From contig NZ_JARBTM010000005.1 of assembly GCF_029240175.1 (NCBI RefSeq), positions 306,837 to 370,836 on the forward strand: a stretch of DNA of 64,000 nucleotides, given 5' to 3'. The notes below the pieces were generated by a model that worked only from the letters and a program-made list of their open reading frames with translations, searched no databases and was not told where the DNA came from. Shown here piece by piece: positions 37,479-47,343 of this stretch (position 1 is its first letter; the number at the start of each line of letters is the position of its first letter). This DNA is from Anaerosolibacter sp. (GTDB taxonomy: Bacteria > Bacillota > Clostridia > Peptostreptococcales > Thermotaleaceae). Position numbers and translations under genes: made by a program.

Positions 37479-38219
37479 ATGAAACCGCAGAGTAAAATTT
37501 ATATCGTAGGGATTGGACCTGGAAATCGGGAACATATGAGTGTAAGAGCAATAGAGGCCATCGCAGATGCAGAAGTAATTATCGGTTACAAGACATATAT
37601 CGATTTGATAAAGGATTTAATCGTTGGTAAGGAAGTTATCGACTCAGGCATGAGAAAAGAAGTTGAACGTTGTAATTTGACCTTAGATTATGCTTTAGAG
37701 GGAAAAAAGGTAGCCATCATCAGCAGCGGTGATGCCGGTGTTTACGGTATGGCAGGTATTATGCTGGAAGTGAAATATGAAAGAAGCAGTGATGTGGACA
37801 TAGAGGTTGTCCCAGGAATTACTGCAGCCAGTGCAGCTTCTGCGGTACTAGGGGCTCCCATGATGCACGATTTTGCTGTCATTTCTCTTAGTGATTTATT
37901 AACAGATTGGGAGCTGATCAAAAAGAGACTGGATTGTGCGGCAGCGGGAGATTTCATTGTGGCTTTATACAATCCCAAGAGTATGGGTCGCGTCCATCAA
38001 ATCGAGGAAGCACGGGAGATTATGATGAAACATAAAGCTCCAAGCACACCGGTTGGGATCGTTAAAAATGCCAAAAGACAAGGGGAAGAAGCTGTGATTA
38101 CAGATTTAGAGCATATGCTGGAGCATGATATTGATATGCTTACGGTTGTAGTCATCGGTAATGCCCATACCTATGTAAAGGATGGTAAAATGATCACCCC
38201 AAGAGGATATCAAATATGA
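37479..38219 (+). CDS. cbiH: Cobalt-precorrin-3 C17-methyltransferase
   Basis: CbiH methylates C17 with ring contraction. It is a 246-aa tetrapyrrole methylase with IVGIGPGNREHMSVRA at the N-terminus and SSGDAGVYGMAG, as in CbiH/CobJ. It begins 10 bp after hemA behind AGGGGG and overlaps cbiJ by 4 nt. Confidence 0.95.
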   Translation: MKPQSKIYIVGIGPGNREHMSVRAIEAIADAEVIIGYKTYIDLIKDLIVGKEVIDSGMRKEVERCNLTLDYALEGKKVAIISSGDAGVYGMAGIMLEVKYERSSDVDIEVVPGITAASAASAVLGAPMMHDFAVISLSDLLTDWELIKKRLDCAAAGDFIVALYNPKSMGRVHQIEEAREIMMKHKAPSTPVGIVKNAKRQGEEAVITDLEHMLEHDIDMLTVVVIGNAHTYVKDGKMITPRGYQI

Positions 38220-38977
38220 TTTTTATCATAAGTGGAACCCAAGATGGCAGGGAGCTGGTGAAGCAGCTCGCTGCCAAGGGATATCCTCTGATTGTATCTA
38301 CTGCAACGGCTTATGGTGCCAGCCTAGTGGAAAACCGTGATAACTGCCAGGTATTTCACCAGCGCTTGAATAGAGAACAATTGATAACTTTTATGAATCA
38401 ACATAAAGTTAAATTGGTCATTGATGCGACCCATCCCTATGCGGTGGAAGTATCCTTAAATGCCATGGAAGCTTGCGAACATTTGCAAATTCCTTATATT
38501 CGTTTTGAACGATCTCAAACGAATGACCCAGGCTATCAAGACATTGTCTATCCTGTAAATGGATATGAGGAAGCTGCAAAATATTTATCCAATACCCAGG
38601 GAAATATATTGCTGACGACAGGAAGTAAAACCCTAGAGATTTTCACCAGCACGATTGACAAGCATCGGATTTTTGCAAGGGTATTACCTACCTGTGATGT
38701 ATTGGGGAAGTGTGAAAACTTAGGACTGCAGCCTTCCAACATTATAGCCATGCAAGGACCTTTTTCTAAAAATATGAACACTGAGATGATGAAGAAATAT
38801 AATATTCAAATACTTGTGACAAAAGACAGCGGAGATATTGGAGGTACTTTAGATAAACTAGAGGCCGCCCATGAAATGGGCGTCTCAGTGGTCATGATCA
38901 TGAGACCGTCCATGGCTTATCCCAATGTCTACAGAAGCTTTTCTCATATCATGGATAAAGTGAGTGAAATTGTATGA
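38216..38977 (+). CDS. cbiJ: Cobalt-precorrin-6A reductase
   Basis: CbiJ reduces the macrocycle of cobalt-precorrin-6A with a nicotinamide cofactor. The 253-aa protein has ISGTQDGRELVKQL at the N-terminus, VIDATHPYAVEVS, and TTGSKTLEIF, all family features. Both ends overlap neighbours by 4 nt. Confidence 0.93.
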   Translation: MIFIISGTQDGRELVKQLAAKGYPLIVSTATAYGASLVENRDNCQVFHQRLNREQLITFMNQHKVKLVIDATHPYAVEVSLNAMEACEHLQIPYIRFERSQTNDPGYQDIVYPVNGYEEAAKYLSNTQGNILLTTGSKTLEIFTSTIDKHRIFARVLPTCDVLGKCENLGLQPSNIIAMQGPFSKNMNTEMMKKYNIQILVTKDSGDIGGTLDKLEAAHEMGVSVVMIMRPSMAYPNVYRSFSHIMDKVSEIV

Positions 38978-39609
38978 AAAAGTATTATCCAATTATGCTA
39001 GATATTGATGGGAAACCCTGTGTTGTGATTGGCGGGGGCAAAGTTGCCCAGCGTAAGGTGGAATCCTTGCTTGACTGCGGCGGAGTTGTTACGGTGATTG
39101 CACCTGAAATGACAGATGAATTGCGTAATCTTGGACAGAATGGGAAAATTATGACGATTTTTAGGGAGTATAGAAGTGGTGATTTGAAAGATTTTGATCT
39201 AGCTTACGTAGCCACAGATAATCACCAAGTAAATGAAAGCTGTCTCAAGGAAGCGAGACAGGAGAAAGTATTGTTAAATGTTGTAGATCAACCTGCCATG
39301 TGTGAGTTTATTGTTCCCGCCTCTGTTCAAAGGGGTGACCTGACGATCACGGTGTCTACCAACGGGAAAAGTCCCATGCTGTCAAAAAAGATTCGTGAGG
39401 ATTTGGAATCCGTCTATGGAGAAGAATATACAGTTTTCCTAGAGGTTATGGGAGAGTTAAGGCAGTTGGTACTAAGAGAATGGGAAAATATCCATCACAG
39501 ACGAGAATTTTTTGAGAAAATTGTCTATAGTGATGTTTTAGATAGATATAGAAAAGGTGAGATTCAGGATCTGAAACAGTATATCCTTGAAACTTATTTC
39601 AGCGGATAA
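38974..39609 (+). CDS. Precorrin-2 dehydrogenase (Met8p/SirC-like)
   Basis: This enzyme oxidises precorrin-2 to sirohydrochlorin with NAD+, making the substrate for CbiX. The 211-aa protein has the N-terminal Rossmann motif VVIGGGKVAQRKVESLL and a CysG-N-like dimer domain with STNGKSPMLSKKIRE. It corresponds to the N-terminal half of CysG and lacks the methyltransferase half, which is supplied by cobA at 40605. A second ferrochelatase activity, as in Met8p, is possible. Confidence 0.9.
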   Translation: MKKYYPIMLDIDGKPCVVIGGGKVAQRKVESLLDCGGVVTVIAPEMTDELRNLGQNGKIMTIFREYRSGDLKDFDLAYVATDNHQVNESCLKEARQEKVLLNVVDQPAMCEFIVPASVQRGDLTITVSTNGKSPMLSKKIREDLESVYGEEYTVFLEVMGELRQLVLREWENIHHRREFFEKIVYSDVLDRYRKGEIQDLKQYILETYFSG

Positions 39610-39670
39610 GTAAACTATTTAGTTGGACCATATATATGACATACAATAAAAATGGGAAAAGGTGGACAAA

Positions 39671-40603
39671 ATGAAAAAAAATAAGATTATCGTGGGATCA
39701 AGAGCCAGCGAATTGGCACTGACGCAAACCCGTTGGGTGATTCAATGTCTTAAAGAAAAATTTCCCCATATAGATTTTGAAATTGTTGAGATTAAAACCA
39801 TTGGGGATAAAATATTAGATAAGACACTGGATAAGATCGGCGGTAAGGGATTGTTTGTAAAGGAAATAGAAACTGCACTTTTGCAAGGTGAAATCGATAT
39901 GGCTGTTCATAGCATGAAAGATGTGCCAACGGAGATGACAGAGGATCTTATGATCGGAGCAATTACGGAGCGAGAGGATATACGAGATGTCCTTATATCC
40001 AAAAATGGACTGAAGATAGCTGAACTTCCTTTAGGGGCAAGAATCGGCACCAGCAGCTTACGACGGGCTGCCCAGCTATTAAATTTTAGGCCGGACTTAC
40101 AAATTGAGCCTATCCGGGGGAATATTGCGACACGGATGAAAAAAATAGAGCAGTTGGATTTGGATGGTGTGATTTTAGCAGCAGCAGGTATATTAAGAAT
40201 GGGTTGGCATGACCGAATAACAGAGTACCTTTCCACGGATATCTGTATACCAGCAGTAGGTCAAGGTGCCCTAGGGATTCAGGTTCGTTCAGGAGATCAG
40301 GAAACCATTGAGCTGGTAAGGTCGATCAATGATCCCGAAGTGGCCTTTTGTGTAAATGCAGAGAGAAGCTTTATGAGAGAGCTAAAGGGTGGATGCCATG
40401 TACCTATTGGTGCCTATGCTTGGATGGAGGGAGACAATCTAAGGATGAAGACGGTGGTCTCTGCCCCCGATGGAAAAGAACAAATCAAGCTTGAAGAAGC
40501 ATCCCATCCAAAGGATGGAGAGATACTAGGAGTCGATATGGCAGTCAAAAGCTTAAAAGAGGGTGCCCAAGAAATACTGACAAGGATAGAGGTTGGTGAA
40601 TAA
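39671..40603 (+). CDS. hemC: Hydroxymethylbilane synthase
   Basis: HemC links four porphobilinogens into hydroxymethylbilane. The dipyrromethane cofactor cysteine falls at C242 in LKGGCHVPIG, the same number as in E. coli. N-terminal VGSRASELALTQT and SMKDVPTE are present. The start ATG 39671 (310 aa) follows AAAAGGTGG. The 61-bp gap before it is the largest in the operon and shows no terminator. A weak TTGGAC/AATAAA pair there could be an internal promoter. Confidence 0.96.
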   Translation: MKKNKIIVGSRASELALTQTRWVIQCLKEKFPHIDFEIVEIKTIGDKILDKTLDKIGGKGLFVKEIETALLQGEIDMAVHSMKDVPTEMTEDLMIGAITEREDIRDVLISKNGLKIAELPLGARIGTSSLRRAAQLLNFRPDLQIEPIRGNIATRMKKIEQLDLDGVILAAAGILRMGWHDRITEYLSTDICIPAVGQGALGIQVRSGDQETIELVRSINDPEVAFCVNAERSFMRELKGGCHVPIGAYAWMEGDNLRMKTVVSAPDGKEQIKLEEASHPKDGEILGVDMAVKSLKEGAQEILTRIEVGE

Positions 40604-40604
40604 T

Positions 40605-42128
40605 ATGGAGTTTGGCAAAGTATATTTAATTGGTGCAGGACCAGGGGATTATAAATTGATTACCATGAAAGGGTTAGAGTGCATCCAAAAGGCAGATGTG
40701 GTTTTATATGATCGTTTGGCCAGTGAGAAGCTCTTAAGTTATGGACGGGAGGATGCTGAATATATTTATGTTGGAAAAGCGCCGGATCAGCATACCTATA
40801 CCCAGGAGGAAATCAATCAGCTGTTGGTAGATAAGGCCAAAGAAGGAAAGACTGTGGCGCGGTTAAAGGGTGGAGATCCATTTGTATTCGGCAGGGGAGG
40901 AGAAGAGGCCCTTGAGTTAATCAAAAATAACATTGGATTTGAAATTGTTCCAGGAATCACTTCGGCGATTTCTGTGCCGGCCTATGCAGGAATCCCAGTA
41001 ACCCATCGGAATGTAAGCGCATCATTTCATGTGATAACAGGGAATGAAGATCCGACAAAGGACGAAAAAGCCATTGATTATGAGGCTTTGGCGAAGGTGG
41101 AGGGAACCCTTGTGTTCTTGATGGGGGTTCGAAACATCGAGAAGATATGTACCAGCTTGATGAAGTATGGGCAAAGCAGTGACCGGCCTGTAGCAGTCAT
41201 TCATAGAGGGACTACCCAAGAACATAAAGTGTTAAAGGGAACCCTGGCAACCATCAGTGAGCTAGTTAGAGAAACAGGATTTTCAAACCCATCCATTATC
41301 ATCGTAGGGGAGGTTGTGAATCTATCAGAGGAGCTCCGCTGGTTTGAGAACAAACCGTTGTTTGGTAAAAGAGTTCTAGTAACAAGAACAAGGCAGCAAG
41401 CCAGCTATTTATCTGAGAAAATTGAAGATTTGGGTGGAGAGGCCCTAGAATTTGCAACAATCAAGATCGAAAAACCTGAGACCTATGATGAGATTGACAA
41501 GGCCATGGGAGAAATTCAAAAATACGATTGGATTATTTTTACCAGTGTCAACGGCGTTCAAGCATTCTTTGATCGTATGAAAAAATTAGATTTTGACATT
41601 CGATTGCTGCATAAAGCGAAGCTTTGTGCCATTGGTCCTGCAACAGCCAAAGCATTAGATGACATGGGATTTAACATCGAATTTGTTCCTGAGGAATATA
41701 GAGCTGAGGCAATCGTAGAAGGATTAAGGGATAAAATTAAGCCAGGTCAGCACGTATTATTACCACGGGCAGATATTGCCAGGGAAGTGTTAATTTCAGA
41801 AATAGAAAAAATGGGTGCATCGGTGGACAATATCCATGTCTATCGTACAGTGATCCCTGAACAAGATAGAAGCAATTTGGTATCTATACTGAAAGAAACA
41901 AAAATAGATGTCATTACATTTACCAGTTCTTCCACAGTTAAAAACTTTCTTCAAATTCTTGGAGAGGAAAACAAGGGATTACTGGAGAATACTAGATTGG
42001 CAGTGATCGGACCTATCACAGAGGAAACGATGATCCAGCATGGATTAAAAGCCGATATCCGTGCAGCAGAGTATACCATCGATGGTCTGGTAACGGCGAT
42101 TACAATGCATTACACAAATAAATCATAG
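40605..42128 (+). CDS. cobA-hemD: Fused uroporphyrinogen-III methyltransferase / synthase
   Basis: One polypeptide of 507 aa carries two steps. Residues 1 to about 245 are the SAM-dependent CobA/SUMT (LIGAGPGDYKLIT, RLKGGDPFVFGRGGEE) that makes precorrin-2. Residues about 255-507 are HemD uroporphyrinogen-III synthase (GKRVLVTRTRQQA, FTSVNGVQAF, FTSSSTVKNF). This fusion is common in Clostridia and lets the unstable product pass directly to methylation. GAGGTTGGTG precedes ATG 40605, which lies just after the hemC stop. Confidence 0.95.
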   Translation: MEFGKVYLIGAGPGDYKLITMKGLECIQKADVVLYDRLASEKLLSYGREDAEYIYVGKAPDQHTYTQEEINQLLVDKAKEGKTVARLKGGDPFVFGRGGEEALELIKNNIGFEIVPGITSAISVPAYAGIPVTHRNVSASFHVITGNEDPTKDEKAIDYEALAKVEGTLVFLMGVRNIEKICTSLMKYGQSSDRPVAVIHRGTTQEHKVLKGTLATISELVRETGFSNPSIIIVGEVVNLSEELRWFENKPLFGKRVLVTRTRQQASYLSEKIEDLGGEALEFATIKIEKPETYDEIDKAMGEIQKYDWIIFTSVNGVQAFFDRMKKLDFDIRLLHKAKLCAIGPATAKALDDMGFNIEFVPEEYRAEAIVEGLRDKIKPGQHVLLPRADIAREVLISEIEKMGASVDNIHVYRTVIPEQDRSNLVSILKETKIDVITFTSSSTVKNFLQILGEENKGLLENTRLAVIGPITEETMIQHGLKADIRAAEYTIDGLVTAITMHYTNKS

Positions 42129-42148
42129 TCGAGAAAGGGAGGATGACC

Positions 42149-43120
42149 ATGATTCTAACGCATAGACCGAGGAGATTAAGAGTAAATCAAGCCATCAGAA
42201 GCTTGGTGCGTGAAACAAATCTTTCTGTGAATGATTTTGTTTATCCCATCTTTGCAGTAGAGGGAGAAAAGATCAAACGTGAAATTCCAAGTCTTGTAAA
42301 CAATTATCACTTTTCAGTGGATATGCTTGAAGCGGAGATCAAGGAGATTAGCGAGCTTGGAATTAAAGCTGTACTGCTCTTTGGTGTCCCTGATCATAAG
42401 GATGCCCATGGAAGCGAGGCCTATAGTGAAAATGGTATCGTACAAAGGGCAATCAAAGAAATCAAACGAGTGAATAAAGAGATGCTGGTGATAACAGATG
42501 TGTGCATGTGCCAGTATACGGATCATGGACATTGCGGAATCATTGAGGATATGTATGTAAACAATGATAAATCTGTAGATTATATTGCGAAAATTGCTCT
42601 TTCTCATGCCAAAGCAGGAGCGGATATGGTAGCACCCTCAGATATGATGGATGGAAGAATCGGTGCCATGCGGGATGTACTAGATTCCAATGGCTATACG
42701 GAGGTCTCAATTATGGCCTATAGCGCAAAATATGCATCGGCCTTTTATGGTCCGTTTCGGGCAGCAGCTAATTCTACACCTCAGTTTGGGGATCGAAAAA
42801 CCTATCAGATGGATCCTGGAAATAGCGATGAAGCTTTAAGAGAAGTAGAGTTGGATATTGTTGAGGGTGCCGATTTGGTGATGGTGAAGCCTGCATTGGC
42901 CTATTTGGATGTTGTACGAAGGATCAAGGATACCTATAATATACCGATTGTAGCCTACAATGTCAGCGGTGAATATGCCATGATTAAGGCTGCTGCTGAA
43001 AAAGGATGGGTGGATGAGAAGGCAATCGTACTTGAAAAGCTTACTGCAATGAAACGGGCAGGGGCAGATTTAATTATCACCTATCATAGCAAAGATGCAG
43101 CGAAATGGATAAGGGGGTAA
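42149..43120 (+). CDS. hemB: Porphobilinogen synthase (5-aminolevulinate dehydratase)
   Basis: HemB condenses two 5-aminolevulinates. The two Schiff-base lysines are K194 ([14 protein letters not shown]) and K247 ([10 protein letters not shown]), matching K195 and K247 in E. coli. The [12 protein letters not shown] stretch provides the zinc cysteines. Start at ATG 42149 (323 aa) with AAAGGGAGG 7 nt upstream. The in-frame ATG 42143 is too close to that site. Confidence 0.96.
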   Translation: MILTHRPRRLRVNQAIRSLVRETNLSVNDFVYPIFAVEGEKIKREIPSLVNNYHFSVDMLEAEIKEISELGIKAVLLFGVPDHKDAHGSEAYSENGIVQRAIKEIKRVNKEMLVITDVCMCQYTDHGHCGIIEDMYVNNDKSVDYIAKIALSHAKAGADMVAPSDMMDGRIGAMRDVLDSNGYTEVSIMAYSAKYASAFYGPFRAAANSTPQFGDRKTYQMDPGNSDEALREVELDIVEGADLVMVKPALAYLDVVRRIKDTYNIPIVAYNVSGEYAMIKAAAEKGWVDEKAIVLEKLTAMKRAGADLIITYHSKDAAKWIRG

Positions 43121-43121
43121 A

Positions 43122-44414
43122 ATGATGAATTTTTCAAAATCTAAAGCATTATTTGAAGAAGCAAAGCAGTATATCCCAGGCGGTGTGAATAGTCCTGTAA
43201 GAGCGTTTCGATCAGTTTCAGTAAATCCCCCCTTTATTGAGAGAGGCCAAGGCAGTAAGCTTTACGACGTGGATGGCAATACATATATAGACTATGTAGG
43301 ATCTTGGGGGCCGTTGATTTTAGGACATACCCATCCTCAAGTGGTTGAGGCATTAAAATCAGCCATAGAAAAAGGGACCAGCTATGGAGCACCCACAGAG
43401 CTAGAAACAGAAGTGGCAAAGATTGTTTGTGAAGCAGTACCTTCTGTGGAAATGGTGAGGATGGTAAATTCAGGGACGGAAGCAACCATGAGTGCTTTAA
43501 GACTTGCCAGAGGATATACAGGTAGAAATATCATCGTGAAATTTGAAGGAAATTATCATGGGCACTCTGATAGTCTATTGATTAAAGCAGGCTCTGGAGC
43601 CCTTACCCATGGCGTACCAGATAGTCCAGGGGTGCCGGCTGATATTGCTAAAAATACAATTACTGCCCAGTATAACGATATAGAAGGTATGAAGAAGATC
43701 TTTGAAGTATACGGCCATGATATTGCTGGTGTAATTATTGAGCCTATTGCAGGAAATATGGGTGTAGTGCCGGCTACCCAAGAATATATGAATTTCCTGC
43801 GTGAAATCACATTAGAATATAAAGCCCTTCTGATATTTGATGAAGTAATGACTGGATTTAGGGTATCCTTCCATGGGGCTCAAAGCCTTTACAATATTTG
43901 TCCTGATCTAACCTGCTTCGGAAAGATCATCGGCGGCGGCCTTCCCGTAGGCGCCTATGGGGGTAAGCGAGAAATAATGGCACAAATGTCACCCGCAGGA
44001 CCTATTTATCAGGCAGGTACCTTATCAGGAAATCCATTGGCAATGACAGCGGGTCTTACCACACTAAAAATTCTTAGAGATCAACCGGAAATATATGTGG
44101 ACTTAGAGGAAAAGTCTAAGTTATTGGCAGAAGGACTCGCGGACAATGCGAGAAAACTTGGGATCAATACAAGCTTTAATCGTGTAGGTTCCATGCTATG
44201 TATGTTCTTTACAGACAAACCAGTTGTAGACTATGGATCTGCAATGACCAGCGACACGAAGAAGTTTGGCGTTTATTTTGAGGAGATGCTCAAGGCCGGT
44301 ATTTATCTTGCACCATCTCAATTCGAAGCGGCATTCGTTTCAGCTGCCCACAGCAAAGAAGATATCTTGCTTACCATAGAAGCTAGCTATCAAGCATTAA
44401 AGAAAGTGATATAG
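43122..44414 (+). CDS. hemL: Glutamate-1-semialdehyde 2,1-aminomutase
   Basis: HemL isomerises glutamate-1-semialdehyde to 5-aminolevulinate with PLP. At 430 aa it has the PLP lysine K268 in [17 protein letters not shown] and the aspartate in [10 protein letters not shown]. The N-terminal [11 protein letters not shown] is diagnostic. It is the last gene of the operon, 1 bp after hemB. ATG 43125 is an alternative start. No clear terminator follows. Confidence 0.96.
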   Translation: MMNFSKSKALFEEAKQYIPGGVNSPVRAFRSVSVNPPFIERGQGSKLYDVDGNTYIDYVGSWGPLILGHTHPQVVEALKSAIEKGTSYGAPTELETEVAKIVCEAVPSVEMVRMVNSGTEATMSALRLARGYTGRNIIVKFEGNYHGHSDSLLIKAGSGALTHGVPDSPGVPADIAKNTITAQYNDIEGMKKIFEVYGHDIAGVIIEPIAGNMGVVPATQEYMNFLREITLEYKALLIFDEVMTGFRVSFHGAQSLYNICPDLTCFGKIIGGGLPVGAYGGKREIMAQMSPAGPIYQAGTLSGNPLAMTAGLTTLKILRDQPEIYVDLEEKSKLLAEGLADNARKLGINTSFNRVGSMLCMFFTDKPVVDYGSAMTSDTKKFGVYFEEMLKAGIYLAPSQFEAAFVSAAHSKEDILLTIEASYQALKKVI

Positions 44415-44453
44415 ATTGGATATATATGCTACGTTTGTTTCCTTTGATGTAGT

Positions 44454-44482
44454 TGTAAGATACGTGACAATGTACTATAATG
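44454..44482 (+). promoter_or_regulatory. Promoter of the SEC-C gene
   Basis: TTGTAA (44454-44459) and TATAAT (44477-44482) are 17 bp apart, just upstream of AAAGGAGAA and ATG 44516. Confidence 0.7.
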
Positions 44483-44515
44483 AATAGGGAAAATTTGTTG
44501 TAAAGGAGAATATAA

Positions 44516-45013
44516 ATGAGTCTTTTTAATAATTGGAAAGAAATTGCCTTCGAACACAAAACACAAGAGGAAGAAATTGCGTTTTGGAAAGAATTCTGTG
44601 GTGCTGAAAAGAGCTTCTATGAGCTTATTCTTGGCAATTACCAAGAAGTTACAGAGGAAACGATAAAAGGATTGGCTGAGAAATTGGAAGTTTCCAATGA
44701 GTTTGTTATGGGATTCCTAGATGGCATCAATGACAGTTTGGTAAATCGATTGGATTTAGAAGAGATGACTGAGGATAGCACCGCAAGATTAGAAATCGAT
44801 TTTGAAAAGCTTTTCTACAATATGCATGAAGCAAAGGCAGATTACCTATATACCCTATCAGAATGGGAGCCAATCCTTAGTGCAGAGAAAAGAAAAGAGA
44901 TTGAAAAAGCACAGAAAAGATCTAAAATCGTAGTAAAAGAAGACCGAATTGGTAGAAATGATCCATGCACATGCGGAAGTGGCAAAAAGTATAAGAAGTG
45001 CTGTGGAAAATAA
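44516..45013 (+). CDS. SEC-C motif protein of unknown function
   Basis: This 165-aa acidic helical protein ends in a SEC-C zinc-binding motif, [18 protein letters not shown], as in the SecA C-terminus. The N-terminal region (about 1-120) resembles nothing I can name with confidence. Stand-alone SEC-C proteins are frequent in Clostridia, and some interact with ribosomes or SecB-like partners, but the function here is unknown. It lies between its own promoter and a strong terminator. Confidence 0.8.
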   Translation: MSLFNNWKEIAFEHKTQEEEIAFWKEFCGAEKSFYELILGNYQEVTEETIKGLAEKLEVSNEFVMGFLDGINDSLVNRLDLEEMTEDSTARLEIDFEKLFYNMHEAKADYLYTLSEWEPILSAEKRKEIEKAQKRSKIVVKEDRIGRNDPCTCGSGKKYKKCCGK

Positions 45014-45030
45014 ATAAGAAATAGTTAGAG

Positions 45031-45085
45031 AAGTTGTCCTCCTTGGACTGCTATAGCAGCCCAAGGAAGACAACTTTTTTGTTTT
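45031..45085 (+). terminator. Terminator after the SEC-C gene
   Basis: AAGTTGTC-C-TCCTTGG (45031-45046) pairs with CCAAGGA-A-GACAACTT (45061-45076). A second palindrome CTGCTATAGCAG lies in the loop, and a T run follows. Confidence 0.85.
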
Positions 45086-45090
45086 ATTCT

Positions 45091-45115
45091 TTTTTGTAAT
45101 ATAATATTACAAAAA
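45091..45115. promoter_or_regulatory. 25-bp perfect palindrome before the moxR operon
   Basis: TTTTTGTAATAT-A-ATATTACAAAAA is a perfect inverted repeat. It includes a TATAAT (45100-45105) that could be a -10 box, so a protein bound here would block transcription. The regulator is unknown. Confidence 0.5.
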
Positions 45116-45194
45116 TTTAAAGCCAAAAATATGGAAATTGTGGATATAATGGAAATAAGAATTATTAAAAAATTCAGAATTGACGGAGGAAATT

Positions 45195-46127
45195 ATGATT
45201 AATAAGGTTCTCACAAATATTGGAAAAGTTATGGTTGGAAAGCATGACTGTATCGAAAAAATGGTTGTTGCATTGCTTGTAGGAGGACATGTTCTGATAG
45301 AGGATGTGCCTGGTGTTGGAAAGACAACGATTGCTCAAACCTTGGCCAGATCTATGAATTGCAGTTTCTGTAGAATTCAATTTACACCTGATCTGGTACC
45401 TTCGGATATTTTAGGGGTATCCATCTATAATCAAAAGGAAGGTAAATTCGAATTCGTGAAAGGGCCCATTTATCATCAAATCATTTTGGCAGATGAAATC
45501 AACCGAACATCGCCAAAAACACAATCCAGTTTACTAGAAGTTATGGAAGAACATCAAGTCACCATGGAAGGAAAAACCTTTAGAATGGAAGATCCTTTTA
45601 TGGTCATAGCTACTCAGAATCCTATCGAATATGAAGGAACTTTTCCTCTTCCTGAAGCTCAGTTAGATCGGTTTTTGATGCGTATTACTTTGGGATATCC
45701 CTCGATGAAAGAGGAACTAGAGATCATGAAGAAAAATGGACGGGAATCAAGACTGGATGATCTAGAGGCCGTGGTGACCATGGATGAATTGTGGTCTGCA
45801 AGGGAAGCCATGCATAAGGTGTTTTTGAGCGAAGAACTGGAACGCTATATAGTGGGTATTGTGAATGAAACACGGCAGCATCCGAGCGTCTTGCTGGGAT
45901 GCAGTCCTAGAGCCTCTATCGCATTATATAAAACAGCGAAGGCCTATGCCTATATAAAGGGCAAAGAATTTGTTACACCAGACGATATAAAGCATTTAGC
46001 CAATGATGTATTGAGCCATCGAATGATATTAAGACCAGAGGCAAAGTATAATGGAATTACAAATACAGGAATCATCCAAGAAATTTTGAAAAAAGTGAGA
46101 ATACCTGTGGTGAAGCAGTATGCTTAG
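45195..46127 (+). CDS. MoxR-family AAA+ ATPase
   Basis: This 310-aa MoxR ATPase has Walker A DVPGVGKTT at about 37-45, Walker B with ILADEINR, and a TQNPIEYEGTFPLPEAQLDRF sensor stretch (longest exact part shorter here: NPIEYEGTFPLPEAQ). MoxR proteins are chaperone-like and usually act with DUF58 and transglutaminase proteins, as here. GGAGG at 45185-45189 fits ATG 45195, so the TTG at 45180 is not the start. The gene overlaps the DUF58 gene by 8 nt. Confidence 0.93.
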   Translation: MINKVLTNIGKVMVGKHDCIEKMVVALLVGGHVLIEDVPGVGKTTIAQTLARSMNCSFCRIQFTPDLVPSDILGVSIYNQKEGKFEFVKGPIYHQIILADEINRTSPKTQSSLLEVMEEHQVTMEGKTFRMEDPFMVIATQNPIEYEGTFPLPEAQLDRFLMRITLGYPSMKEELEIMKKNGRESRLDDLEAVVTMDELWSAREAMHKVFLSEELERYIVGIVNETRQHPSVLLGCSPRASIALYKTAKAYAYIKGKEFVTPDDIKHLANDVLSHRMILRPEAKYNGITNTGIIQEILKKVRIPVVKQYA

Positions 46128-47343
46128 AAATGGGAAAATATTCACAGGATTGTTGCTGGCGAGTATTATATTTGCCTTGTTAGCAGGCGGAATGCTTCCC
46201 TACTTGATTCTTAGGGTGCTGATGCTCATGCTGATTTTTTCCTATGTGAGTATTCGCGTCAATAAAAAGAACCTGGCGTGCTTCTTCTATATTGATAAGA
46301 ATGAAGTAATGGTAGGGGATACCTTGACCCTTGGATACAAGCTGAATAATACGAGTATAATCCCTGTGGCCTACGCAGAGATAGATTGTAAAATTGCATC
46401 TAGATTGGGAAACGCCGACATACCTGGAGAAGTTAGAATGATTAAACCCTTAGAACTTGTAAATATACAGAGGGAAATTAAATGTATTCATCGAGGTATC
46501 TATCCTGTAGGTAGACTTCGTGTGAGGTTAAGAGATCTATTTCATCTTTTTGAAGAAACCATAGATTTCAATAACCAGTTAGAGTTGAAGGTATATCCTA
46601 GAATTGCGCAAATTGAGAGAATGACCATTCCAGCAGCAGAATTCTTTGGAAATGTAAGGGTATCCCAAAATACATATGAGGATTATAGCAGTGTTGATAG
46701 CATTCGAAAGTATACACCAGGAGACCCGGTAAAGAAGATTCATTGGAAGGCAACGGCGAAGACAGGTGAGCTTTATGTAAAAAATTTTGAGCTATCAGCC
46801 AATGCAAGCATCCTTTTTATCATTGATGGCTATCATGGAAGCTATGGGATGGATACGGATGGGAGCCTGGAAGAAAAGGTTATAGAAGTAGCTGGTTCGG
46901 TTATACGATATTGTCTTTCGAAAAATCTACATACATCTTTAACCCGAACATGGGGGGAAAGGAATAGTATTAGCGGAAAAGATATCGGCAAATTTCAGTT
47001 ATTCCTTACATCCCTTATGGAATTTGCACCTGAAGGAGATCTGCCTTTAGATAAGCTCTTAGAAAGGGAGAAGGGAATGGTTCCTTGGGGGACTACTTTG
47101 ATTGTGTTGTCCGTACACTTGTCAAAACGATTATGTGATGAAATTTTAAGCATAAGAAGGAAGAGAATCGACGTGATACTTATACTTATACGTCCAAGTC
47201 AAATAAAGAGTGTGGATATGGATGGACATTACGGAGAAAGCTTGCTAAAAGAAAAAAAAGTAATTATTCACAAAGTTTATTCGGATAGTGACATCAGAGA
47301 GATATTGGGGGATGAGGCATGCATCCAAATAAGAAAAGCATAA
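46120..47343 (+). CDS. DUF58 domain membrane protein
   Basis: This 407-aa protein has two N-terminal membrane helices (about 8-45), a beta-rich segment, and the DUF58 signature YTPGDPVKKIHWKATAKTG near 200-220. A von Willebrand A-like part follows (ILFIIDGYHGSYG). The family is part of the MoxR-DUF58-transglutaminase module of Firmicutes and actinobacteria, whose molecular task is not settled. It overlaps moxR by 8 nt and the next gene by 25 nt. Confidence 0.9.
   Translation: MLRNGKIFTGLLLASIIFALLAGGMLPYLILRVLMLMLIFSYVSIRVNKKNLACFFYIDKNEVMVGDTLTLGYKLNNTSIIPVAYAEIDCKIASRLGNADIPGEVRMIKPLELVNIQREIKCIHRGIYPVGRLRVRLRDLFHLFEETIDFNNQLELKVYPRIAQIERMTIPAAEFFGNVRVSQNTYEDYSSVDSIRKYTPGDPVKKIHWKATAKTGELYVKNFELSANASILFIIDGYHGSYGMDTDGSLEEKVIEVAGSVIRYCLSKNLHTSLTRTWGERNSISGKDIGKFQLFLTSLMEFAPEGDLPLDKLLEREKGMVPWGTTLIVLSVHLSKRLCDEILSIRRKRIDVILILIRPSQIKSVDMDGHYGESLLKEKKVIIHKVYSDSDIREILGDEACIQIRKA

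Noticed and set aside
39610..39670. An operon break before hemC
   Set aside because: The gap has no terminator and only a weak promoter-like pair, so I treat the operon as continuous.
45091..45115. PerR box at the moxR palindrome
   Set aside because: Only about four of seven positions per half-site fit TTATAAT-N-ATTATAA, so a PerR site cannot be claimed.
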